The position numbers were made by a program, and so were the translations under genes. The notes beneath the pieces are model-generated. The model saw nothing but the letters and a program-made list of their open reading frames with translations. It made no database searches and had not been told where the DNA came from. From Sedimenticola sp. (GTDB taxonomy: Bacteria > Pseudomonadota > Gammaproteobacteria > Chromatiales > Chromatiaceae), in NCBI GenBank assembly GCA_027041035.1, contig JALULB010000064.1:1-5011 (forward strand): a stretch of DNA of 5,011 bases, read 5' to 3'. Below are positions 1 to 5,011 of this stretch, piece by piece; the first letter of the stretch is position 1, and each line of letters opens with the position of its first letter.

Positions 1-1
1 G

Positions 2-604
2 TATATCCTCGGCATCACAGGCCTGGGCCTCGGCGGCGCGGCTGGCAAGCGTGGCTGGCACTGGGCGCCGGTGATCATCGTCGGCTTCTTCGCCTTCATC
101 ATCACCGTCAACATCGTTTTCGTCGGCTTGGCGCAGACCGGTATCAGCGGCATCTTCGAGGTATTGTTGCCGAAGCCGCGCGCCGGTTCCTCGGTCGTCG
201 ATTCGCGATTCCCTGGCACCGTGTCGCATGCCTTCCAGGAGAAGGAGGCGCTGTACAACGATTACCTGGAGCAGGTGAAAAAACAGAAGGCGCGCGGCTG
301 GAAGGTAAAAAAGGGCTGGCTGGGCGCGCCGCGCGCCGGGGTGGAATCGGTGTTTCAGGTGAAGGTCACGGACAAACACGGCAAGGCATTGGACGGCGCG
401 ACCGTCAGCGGGCGTTTTCTGCGTCCGTCGAACAGCCGGCTGGACCGCGATGTCGTGCTGAACGAGATTGGTTCAGGCGTGTATCGCATCAATCTGAAAC
501 TGCCGGCGCCCGGTGTCTGGGATCTGGTGCTGCATATCCGCAAGGGGGATGATCTCCACGAGGTTCGCGCGACCACCTCGATCGGGGAGCATGATGGTGG
601 CTGA
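2..604 (+). CDS. ccoH: FixH/CcoH family cbb3 oxidase assembly protein (5' partial)
   Basis: Membrane-anchored protein needed for assembly or stability of cbb3-type cytochrome c oxidase. The reading frame is open to the left edge, with 200 visible codons. No ATG, GTG or TTG precedes the GTG at 71, and that GTG lies inside the membrane helix (about codons 24-45, starting VIIVGFFAF), so the true start is probably outside the window. Base 1 is a G in the codon just before TAT, so an ATG cut by the edge is possible. After the helix come a helical stretch (HAFQEKEALYNDYLEQ, from codon 76) and a beta-rich periplasmic domain with FixH-like features: G-W, LRPSNSRLDRD (from codon 140) and LPAPGVWDL (from codon 167). 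This basic-tryptophan, helix, beta-domain layout fits FixH (a ccoGHIS component). The following ccoI and ccoS strongly support the call. The 3' end overlaps ccoI by 14 bp. Confidence 0.85.
   Translation, partial: YILGITGLGLGGAAGKRGWHWAPVIIVGFFAFIITVNIVFVGLAQTGISGIFEVLLPKPRAGSSVVDSRFPGTVSHAFQEKEALYNDYLEQVKKQKARGWKVKKGWLGAPRAGVESVFQVKVTDKHGKALDGATVSGRFLRPSNSRLDRDVVLNEIGSGVYRINLKLPAPGVWDLVLHIRKGDDLHEVRATTSIGEHDGG
584..589 (+). promoter_or_regulatory. Ribosome binding site for ccoI inside the end of ccoH
   Basis: GGGGAG at 584-589 lies just upstream of ATG 591, ATG 594 and GTG 597. Spacing to ATG 591 is only 1 base, to ATG 594 is 4 bases and to GTG 597 is 7 bases, so initiation at 594 or 597 is at least as plausible as at 591. 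It favours this cluster over the upstream in-frame ATG at 513, which would make a much longer overlap with ccoH. Confidence 0.5.
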
Positions 605-3026
605 CGCGCAAGACGCCGAGAATCCCGAGGCCGCCTGTTTCCACTGTGGCCTGCCGGTGCCGGATGGCAGCCGTTTCGAGGTCGACATCGACGGTCGCCC
701 CCGGGCGATGTGCTGTCCCGGTTGCCAGGCCGTCGCCCAGGCGATCATCGCCGGCGGACTGGAAAGCTTCTACCGACATCGCGACGCGCCGTCGGCGACG
801 CCCCAGGAATTGATTCCAGACGCCTTGCGCGAGATGGACCTGTACGACCAGGAAGCCTTGCAGCAGAGCTTCGTCAAGGTCGATGGCGATGATCTGAAAG
901 AGGCCTCGCTGATCCTCGAGGGCATCACCTGCGCGGCCTGCGTGTGGCTGAACGAGAAGCACATCGGTTCGCTGGATGGTGTGTTGGATTTCAGCGTCAA
1001 TTACAGCACCCACCGCGCGCGTGTGCGCTGGGACGACAGCCGCATCCATCTCAGCGATATCCTGAAGGCGATCGCGGCGATCGGCTACATCGCCCATCCC
1101 TATGATCCGGGTCGTCAGGACCGCCTGTTCAAGAAAGAGCGTGGGATCGCGCTGCGCCGCCTGGCGATTGCCGCGCTGATGACCATGCAGGTGATGATGC
1201 TCGCGGTGGCGCTGTACGCCGGCGACTACAGCGGCATGGACGCGGGCATACGCCGCTTCCTGCGCTGGATCAGCCTGCTGATGACCCTGCCGGTGGTGTT
1301 CTATTCGGCGCAGACCTTCTTTCAGGGTGCCTGGCGTGATCTGAAGCGTCGCCGTGTCGGCATGGACGTGCCGGTCGCGCTGGCCGTCGGTGGCGCGTTC
1401 GCGGCGAGCGTTTGGTCGACCGTCAGCGGCCATGGCGAGGTCTATTTCGATTCGGTCAGCATGTTCGTGTTCTTCATGCTGACCAGCCGTTTCCTGGAGA
1501 TGAACGCGCGTCACAAGGCCGGCATGGCCGCCGAGGAGCTGGTCAAGCTGCTGCCGGTGACCGCGATGCGCCTGGTCGATGGCGAACACCAGGCGACGCC
1601 GGTCGCCGAACTGCGCCCCGGTGACCGGGTGCTGGTCAAGCCCGGCGAGACCATCCCCGCCGATGGGGTCATCGAGGAAGGCGTCAGTTCGGTCGACGAA
1701 TCGCTGCTCAGCGGCGAAAGCCTGCCGCTGCCGCGCAAGCCCGGCGACAAGGTGGTCGGCGGCAGCGTGAACGTCGAGGGGCCGCTGGTGATGGTCGTCG
1801 ACAAGGTCGGCGAGGACACCATGATCTCGTCCATCGTGCGTCTGCTGGATCGCGCGCAGGCCGAGAAGCCGAGCCTCGCGAGCCTCGCCGATCGCGTCGC
1901 CGGCTGGTTCGTCGCCGGATTGTTGCTGGTCGCCGCGCTGACCGCGCTCTGGTGGCTGCTGCATGAACCGGCGCGGGCCTTCATCGTCACGCTGTCGGTG
2001 CTCGTCGTCAGTTGCCCGTGTGCCTTGTCGCTGGCGACGCCGGCGGCGCTGACCGCCGCCACCGGCCGACTGCTGAAACAGGGCGTGCTGGTGACCCGGG
2101 GTCACGCGCTGGAGACCTTGTCGAAGGTCGACCGGGTATTGTTCGACAAGACCGGCACCCTGACCCACGGGCGTTTGAGCGTGTCGCGCGTGCGGCCGTT
2201 GCGGGATCTCGACGAGCGCGAAGTGCTGGACCGGGCCGCCGCGCTGGAGGCGCGATCCGAACACCCGCTGGCGGCGGCCTTGATCGCCGCCGCCGGTGAC
2301 CCGGCGCGATTCAGCGTGAGTGAAAGCCACAACGCGCCGGGGCAGGGCGTCGAAGCGCTGCTTGATGGCCGGCGGATGCGTGTCGGCCGGCCGGATTACG
2401 TCGCCGCGCTGGCCGGCGAGCCATTGCCGGACCTGGACGACGAGGCGAGCACCGCGATCGCGCTGGGCGACGACCAGGGGTTGCTGGCGATCATCTACCT
2501 GCGCGACAGCCTGCGTGAGGATGCCGCCGAGATGGTCGCGGCGCTGCGCGCGCTCGGGGTCGGCGTGGAGATCGTCAGCGGCGACCGCGCCGCGCCGGTG
2601 GCCGCGACCGCGCGCGCGCTCGGCGAGATACCCTGGCGCGCCGACCAGTCGCCCGAGCAGAAGCTCGCCTATGTGCGCGAGCTGCAACAACAGGGCCAGC
2701 GCATCGCCATGATCGGCGACGGCATCAACGACGCGCCGGTGCTCGCCGGCGCGGATGTTTCGCTGGCGGTCGGTTCCGGCACGCATGTCGCCCAGGCCAG
2801 CGCGGACATGCTGCTGATGTCCGCGCGCTTGATGCCGCTGGCCGAGGCGGTGCGCGTCGCGCGCCGGACCACGACAGTAATCAAGCAGAATCTGATATGG
2901 GCGCTGGTGTATAATATAGTGGCAATACCGGTCGCCGCCGCCGGCGTGGTCGCGCCCTGGATGGCGGCGCTGGGCATGTCGATCAGCTCGTTGATCGTCG
3001 TGATGAACGCGCTGCGTCTGCGCTGA
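591..3026 (+). CDS. ccoI: Copper-translocating P1B-type ATPase for cbb3 oxidase assembly (FixI/CcoI, CopA2-like)
   Basis: Inner-membrane ATPase that moves Cu(I) out of the cytoplasm for the copper site of cbb3 oxidase. From the ATG at 591 it has 811 residues, normal for the family. The N-terminus has an extra cysteine-rich metal-binding segment (C16-x2-C19 and CCPGC at 41-45), then a heavy-metal-associated domain with CAAC at 114-117. Eight membrane helices are predicted near 191-211, 226-245, 260-279, 284-304, 436-457, 464-489, 768-788 and 790-806. Actuator loop SGES is at 374-377, the ion-site CPCAL at 475-479 (helix 6), phosphorylation site DKTGTLT at 519-525 (D519), nucleotide-binding HP at 558-559 and hinge GDGINDAP at 709-716. 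YN in helix 7 and MSISS (M796) in helix 8 match Cu(I)-type P1B ATPases. All catalytic residues are present. An in-frame ATG at 513 is less likely because its first 26 codons lie within ccoH and look non-native. The assignment to CcoI rather than a general CopA rests mainly on the ccoH and ccoS neighbours and the N-terminal cysteine segment. Confidence 0.96.
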   Translation: MMVADAQDAENPEAACFHCGLPVPDGSRFEVDIDGRPRAMCCPGCQAVAQAIIAGGLESFYRHRDAPSATPQELIPDALREMDLYDQEALQQSFVKVDGDDLKEASLILEGITCAACVWLNEKHIGSLDGVLDFSVNYSTHRARVRWDDSRIHLSDILKAIAAIGYIAHPYDPGRQDRLFKKERGIALRRLAIAALMTMQVMMLAVALYAGDYSGMDAGIRRFLRWISLLMTLPVVFYSAQTFFQGAWRDLKRRRVGMDVPVALAVGGAFAASVWSTVSGHGEVYFDSVSMFVFFMLTSRFLEMNARHKAGMAAEELVKLLPVTAMRLVDGEHQATPVAELRPGDRVLVKPGETIPADGVIEEGVSSVDESLLSGESLPLPRKPGDKVVGGSVNVEGPLVMVVDKVGEDTMISSIVRLLDRAQAEKPSLASLADRVAGWFVAGLLLVAALTALWWLLHEPARAFIVTLSVLVVSCPCALSLATPAALTAATGRLLKQGVLVTRGHALETLSKVDRVLFDKTGTLTHGRLSVSRVRPLRDLDEREVLDRAAALEARSEHPLAAALIAAAGDPARFSVSESHNAPGQGVEALLDGRRMRVGRPDYVAALAGEPLPDLDDEASTAIALGDDQGLLAIIYLRDSLREDAAEMVAALRALGVGVEIVSGDRAAPVAATARALGEIPWRADQSPEQKLAYVRELQQQGQRIAMIGDGINDAPVLAGADVSLAVGSGTHVAQASADMLLMSARLMPLAEAVRVARRTTTVIKQNLIWALVYNIVAIPVAAAGVVAPWMAALGMSISSLIVVMNALRLR

Positions 3027-3050
3027 TACCCTTTCAGGAAGTGCTCGGGC

Positions 3051-3245
3051 ATGTCGATACTCTATCTGTTGATTCCACTCGGCGTCGTACTCATGGCGAT
3101 CGCCATCGGCGTGTTCATCTGGACCGTGCGCAGTGGACAATACGAGGATCTGGAAGGCCCGGCCTACCGCATTCTGATGGACGACGACGATCCAATGATC
3201 CCGCGCCGTCCGCATGACGAAAACAAGACTCCCGGAGAAAACTGA
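3051..3245 (+). CDS. ccoS: CcoS/FixS cbb3 oxidase maturation protein
   Basis: Small single-helix membrane protein of 64 residues, required in studied species for maturation of cbb3 oxidase and its cofactors. It begins MSILYLLIPLG and runs into one helix (about residues 4-25), ending FIWTVRSGQYEDLEGPAYRIL, which is the family hallmark (FxWxxxSGQxxDL, PA-RIL). An acidic DDDDP follows, then a short polar tail. AGGAAG at 3036-3041 is a ribosome binding site 9 bases before the ATG. The gene lies 24 bp after ccoI, and its stop TGA (3243-3245) shares its last base with the ATG of the next small ORF, so they are probably translationally coupled. Confidence 0.95.
   Translation: MSILYLLIPLGVVLMAIAIGVFIWTVRSGQYEDLEGPAYRILMDDDDPMIPRRPHDENKTPGEN
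3234..3239 (+). promoter_or_regulatory. Ribosome binding site for the small ORF after ccoS
   Basis: GGAGAA lies near the end of ccoS, with its GGAG core 7 bases before the ATG at 3245. This is a strong match to the Shine-Dalgarno consensus and supports translation of the overlapping 30-codon ORF. Confidence 0.55.
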
Positions 3246-3337
3246 TGTTCACTTTCGATAACCTGCCGATAATCATCGTCGTCAGCCTGATCACGCTGGC
3301 CTATCTGAGCTTCTTCTCGGTCATCCTTGGCGGTTGA
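3245..3337 (+). CDS. 30-residue single-helix membrane peptide at the end of the cco operon
   Basis: Short ORF starting in the ccoS stop codon (TGATG, sharing one base) and ending at TGA 3335-3337. The peptide begins MFTFDNLP, continues as an almost unbroken hydrophobic segment (about residues 8-28, rich in I, V, L and F) and ends SVILGG. It therefore looks like one membrane helix with very short ends and no cysteine, histidine or charged residue after D5. Support for a real gene is the ribosome binding site at 3234-3239, the coupled start, the operon position and the chemically coherent composition. I do not recognise the family. Small single-helix subunits are known for cbb3 oxidases (CcoQ, and CcoM of Pseudomonas stutzeri), so an accessory subunit or assembly peptide is a reasonable guess, but I see no motif tying it to either. 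Confidence 0.65.
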   Translation: MFTFDNLPIIIVVSLITLAYLSFFSVILGG

Positions 3338-3390
3338 AGGGACGTGCTGCCAGAGGCAACTACTCGCGCACTGCTGGGGTCTTCACCGCC

Positions 3391-3403
3391 ATTGGCTGTT
3401 TCT
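3391..3403 (+). repeat. Left 13-bp arm of outer inverted repeat
   Basis: ATTGGCTGTTTCT is the exact reverse complement of 3632-3644. The two arms are 228 bp apart, and the inner 154-bp element lies between them. Confidence 0.75.
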
Positions 3404-3430
3404 TCCGGAAAACGCCGTCAATATATCCCT

Positions 3431-3584
3431 GGTAACTACTCAGCGAGTAGATCAAATAAAGGGTAACTGCTCAGATCGCCGCTGAAATGCGTCAGATCAA
3501 GGCAAAAAATGTGATTTTACAAGTGTAAATGACCATTTTTGAACGCAGAGCTGGCGCATTTCAGCGGTTAGCTGAGTAGTTACC
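3431..3584. mobile_element. 154-bp foldback MITE-like element with IS66-like ends
   Basis: The ends are a perfect 14-bp inverted repeat, GGTAACTACTCAGC (3431-3444) and its complement (3571-3584). Counting from GTAAC, the 8-bp flanks are TATCCCTG (3424-3431) and CATCCCTG (3584-3591), 7 of 8 identical, which looks like a target-site duplication. A second left tip at 3462-3474 (GGTAACTGCTCAG) continues into CCGCTGAAATGCG (3479-3491), which pairs with CGCATTTCAGCGG (3555-3567). The AT-rich core at 3503-3541 is itself a near-palindrome, so nearly the whole unit can fold back. It encodes no transposase and is clearly more AT-rich than the genes around it. IS66-family elements have ends starting GTAA and make 8-bp duplications, so mobilisation by an IS66-type transposase elsewhere in the genome is inferred. 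Confidence 0.7.
3436..3450 (+). repeat. Short hairpin at the left tip of the inner element
   Basis: CTACTC-AGC-GAGTAG is a perfect 6-bp stem with a 3-base loop. It is formed because the left tip is followed by a partial inverted copy of itself. It is absent from the right tip and from the second left tip. Confidence 0.6.
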
Positions 3585-3631
3585 ATCCCTGTAGGCTCGG
3601 CGGCGGCATCCCTGTCGCCGACGTTTCCTCC

Positions 3632-3644
3632 AGAAACAGCCAAT
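3632..3644 (-). repeat. Right 13-bp arm of outer inverted repeat
   Basis: AGAAACAGCCAAT is the exact reverse complement of 3391-3403. The adjoining sequence towards the centre (GTTTCC at 3623-3628) also mirrors the GGAAA run at 3407-3411 on the left. Confidence 0.75.
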
Positions 3645-3710
3645 AGCGGCGACTGTGTGCCAAACCAAGGCGTTGGGGCGCCATGGGCGAGTGGTTACTC
3701 TGCGAGAAAA

Positions 3711-3730
3711 GGAAAAATTACACTTTTTCC
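3711..3730 (+). repeat. AT-rich hairpin downstream of the nested elements
   Basis: GGAAAAA (3711-3717) and TTTTTCC (3724-3730) form a perfect 7-bp stem around a 6-base loop. It could act as a weak terminator in either direction, but the stem is A/T-rich and the role is uncertain. Confidence 0.4.
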
Positions 3731-3738
3731 ATTTCGTG

Positions 3739-3770
3739 TGTCGCAAAGTCCAAGACGGACTTTTGCGACA
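3739..3770 (+). repeat. Stable hairpin upstream of the DUF3179 gene
   Basis: TGTCGCAAAGTCC (3739-3751) pairs with GGACTTTTGCGACA (3757-3770) with one bulged base and a 5-base loop. There is no T-run after it (CCCTCCTG follows), so it is not a canonical terminator on the + strand. A further TGTCGCA at 3829-3835 overlaps the next gene's start codon. It may be an operator, an mRNA leader structure or a dispersed palindromic repeat. Confidence 0.55.
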
Positions 3771-3834
3771 CCCTCCTGAAAGAGTAGCGAGCCATCCTCG
3801 GTCCTGTTAAGCAGTCTCTCCAAGGGTCTGTCGC

Positions 3835-4785
3835 ATGTGCCGAGCCTTTCTCCTGCTGCTTCTCGTCGTCGTTCTCCCCGCTTGTGGATCGTCCGAATAC
3901 AACGGATTCGATCTGAGCGACACCTCGTTGCCGCGCGACGAGATTCACCAGGGCGGCCCGCCGCGCGACGGCATCCCGGCGATCGACAGTCCGCGTTTCA
4001 TCGCGCCGCGCGAGGCCGTCTGGCTGAAGCCGGACGACCGGGTGCTCGGTCTGGTGCTGGACGGCGTCGCGCATGCCTATCCGGTCCGCATCCTCGACTA
4101 TCACGAGATCGTCAACGACCGCATCGGCGGCGCGTCGCTGGTCGTCAGCTATTGTCCGCTGTGCGGTACCGGCATGGCGTTTCGCATGCGACCCGGTCGC
4201 GACAGCAAGGGTTTCGGCGTCTCCGGCCTGTTGTACAACAGCGACATGCTGCTCTACGACCGCGCCAGCGCCTCCCTGTGGTCGCAGATTCTGGCGCGCG
4301 CGGTCAGTGGCCCGCGCAAGGGCGAGCGGCTAGACCCCATCCCGCTGGAGCACACCACCTGGGAGGACTGGCGCGAGCGTCATCCCGATACCGGGGTGCT
4401 ATCGCGCGACACCGGCTACCGGCGTGACTACGCTCGCTCGCCCTATCCCGGTTATGCCAGCGACAAGGGGCTGTACTTCCCGGTCTCCCGGCTGGATCGG
4501 CGCTACCATCCGAAGGCGCGCGTATTGGGCCTGGTCATCGGCGACGATGCGCGCGTCTACCCCTTCGATGAGCTCTCCCGGGTCGTGACGCCCTTCCATG
4601 ATCGCGTGGGCGGGCAAGCGGTACAGGTGTTCTTCGACGCCAGGAATGGCAATGCGCGCGTGCGGGTTGCCGTCGGGCGACCCTTGGCGGCGGTTAGCGG
4701 ATACTGGTTCGCGTGGATGGCGTTCCATCCCGACAGCCGGGTGTTTCGCGCGAAGGAAGCGGCGTCCGCGAGCGCCGCCGAATAG
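3835..4785 (+). CDS. DUF3179-family predicted lipoprotein
   Basis: 316-residue protein with a short lipoprotein signal: MCRAF, a hydrophobic run of L and V, then the lipobox LPAC with C17 as the lipidated cysteine. It should be membrane-anchored on the periplasmic side. The mature part matches the DUF3179 family as I know it: HEIVND (from residue 90), SYCPLCGTGMAFR with CPLCGTG at 107-113, SDMLLYD at 136-142 and LWSQ at 148-151. A repeated module is visible: VLGLVLDGVAHAYPVRIL in the first half is echoed by VLGLVIGDDARVYPFDEL in the second. The C107/C110 pair could bind a metal or form a disulfide, but the biochemical function of the family is not established to my knowledge. AAGGG (3822-3826), 8 bases before the ATG, supports this start, as does the lipobox distance. 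It appears to be transcribed separately from the cco operon. Confidence 0.88.
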   Translation: MCRAFLLLLLVVVLPACGSSEYNGFDLSDTSLPRDEIHQGGPPRDGIPAIDSPRFIAPREAVWLKPDDRVLGLVLDGVAHAYPVRILDYHEIVNDRIGGASLVVSYCPLCGTGMAFRMRPGRDSKGFGVSGLLYNSDMLLYDRASASLWSQILARAVSGPRKGERLDPIPLEHTTWEDWRERHPDTGVLSRDTGYRRDYARSPYPGYASDKGLYFPVSRLDRRYHPKARVLGLVIGDDARVYPFDELSRVVTPFHDRVGGQAVQVFFDARNGNARVRVAVGRPLAAVSGYWFAWMAFHPDSRVFRAKEAASASAAE

Positions 4786-4800
4786 CCCCCGTTCGGGGGC
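4785..4800. terminator. GC-rich hairpin between convergent genes
   Basis: GCCCCC (4785-4790) and GGGGGC (4795-4800) form a perfect 6-bp stem around GTTC, starting at the last base of the DUF3179 stop codon. The minus-strand gene ends at 4805, so the hairpin sits between two convergent ends and could serve both. No T-run follows on either strand, so intrinsic termination would be imperfect. Confidence 0.55.
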
Positions 4801-4804
4801 GGGT

Positions 4805-5011
4805 TCAGTCGAACTCCCAGGGAGGGTTGATCGCTTCGTCCTCAAGCATGTCATAGACCACGTCGCCGTCTTCGATCAGATAGAAGATATCCATCTTGCC
4901 CCGAGTCCAGCGCGTAAAGCTGATCAGGTCTGCGTCATGGACACCACGCAGCGCGTCCGCGTCGCCGTCGAACCCCGCGTTCAGCGTGGCGGTTTTCTCA
5001 TAGACATAGAG
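4805..5011 (-). CDS. Unrecognised acidic protein, C-terminal 68 codons (5' end outside window)
   Basis: On the minus strand the frame is open from the right edge to the stop TGA (complement of 4805-4807). The visible part begins LYVYEKTATLNAGFDGDADA and ends INPPWEFD, with an acidic run before the end (EDGDVVYDMLEDEA). The composition is that of a normal soluble protein and codon use matches the neighbours, with GC-rich third positions. No motif allows a family call. It is convergent with the DUF3179 gene and separated from it by the hairpin at 4785-4800. Confidence 0.65.
   Translation of the reverse strand, partial: LYVYEKTATLNAGFDGDADALRGVHDADLISFTRWTRGKMDIFYLIEDGDVVYDMLEDEAINPPWEFD

Larger units (their letters stand above)
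3356..3698. repeat. Degraded outer inverted-repeat element interrupted by a second element
   Basis: The tips are GCAACTACTCGC at 3356-3367 and, on the other strand, GTAACCACTCGC at 3687-3698 (10 of 12 identical). Further inside, ATTGGCTGTTTCT at 3391-3403 pairs perfectly with AGAAACAGCCAAT at 3632-3644. The similarity continues, with small gaps, through GGAAA(A)CG towards the centre and weakly outward to about 3384 and 3651. The tips resemble those of the inner element at 3431-3584, which suggests an older insertion of a related element. Flanking 8-mers (TGCCAGAG and TCTGCGAG) match at only 4 of 8 positions, so no clean target duplication is visible. No transposase is encoded. An alternative is that only the inner arms form a long hairpin and the tip match is coincidence. 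Confidence 0.5.

Noticed and set aside
513..590. Upstream in-frame ATG extending CcoI by 26 residues
   Set aside because: The extension lies wholly inside ccoH and has no resemblance to a CcoI N-terminus. A ribosome binding site precedes the ATG cluster at 591-599.
71..604. GTG at 71 as the start of ccoH
   Set aside because: It falls within the membrane helix and removes the preceding KRGWHW segment expected before it. The frame is open to the edge, so the start is more likely outside the window.
2910..2915. TATAAT inside ccoI as a promoter for ccoS
   Set aside because: No -35-like hexamer occurs at 16-18 bp upstream, and the bases encode the conserved YN of helix 7.
489..3215. A 908-codon open frame on the minus strand, antiparallel to ccoI and ccoS
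   Set aside because: It lies opposite clearly real genes with all family motifs. Its translation is rich in R, H, Q, D and A with low-complexity runs, typical of the complement of GC-biased codons.
3424..3614. Repeats in the intergenic region as a CRISPR array
   Set aside because: The copies are inverted as well as direct, unevenly spaced and nested, with no regular spacers.
3561..4104. Minus-strand open frames at 3561-3746 and 3718-4104
   Set aside because: They run across hairpins and element ends or oppose the DUF3179 gene, and their translations show no recognisable domain or ribosome binding site.
3837..4427. Alternative + strand frames within the DUF3179 gene and a minus-strand frame at 4399-4854
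   Set aside because: The DUF3179 frame has a lipobox, the family motifs and a ribosome binding site. The others are arginine-rich or low-complexity shadows.

Overview
The window is GC-rich and densely coded, with short overlaps between genes. It looks like the chromosome of a gammaproteobacterium, possibly a Chromatiales-type sulfur or purple bacterium. That placement rests on the style of the cco genes and on overall base composition, not on a marker gene, so it is an inference.

Bases 2-3337 hold the 3' end of a cbb3-type cytochrome c oxidase assembly operon on the + strand. The order is ccoH/fixH (5' end outside the window), ccoI/fixI (copper-exporting P1B ATPase), ccoS/fixS, and a 30-residue single-helix membrane peptide. 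The genes are tightly coupled: ccoH and ccoI overlap by 14 bp, ccoS starts 24 bp after ccoI, and the peptide ORF starts inside the ccoS stop codon. CcoI supplies copper to the haem-copper centre of the oxidase, and CcoH and CcoS are small membrane assembly or maturation factors. The terminal peptide is not one I recognise and is the most interesting protein-level observation here.

Bases 3338-3834 hold no convincing gene. They contain nested inverted-repeat elements. An inner 154-bp foldback element (3431-3584) has perfect 14-bp terminal inverted repeats and a 7-of-8 target-site duplication. It sits inside an older, degraded inverted-repeat element (about 3356-3698) with related tips. The GTAAC tips and 8-bp duplication resemble those of IS66-family elements, so these are probably non-autonomous MITE-like elements. 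Two small hairpins lie between the elements and the next gene.

Bases 3835-4785 encode a predicted lipoprotein of the DUF3179 family. A GC-rich hairpin at 4785-4800 separates it from a convergent minus-strand gene that runs off the right edge; only its last 68 codons are visible and I do not recognise it. Nothing links the DUF3179 gene or the minus-strand gene functionally to the oxidase operon.
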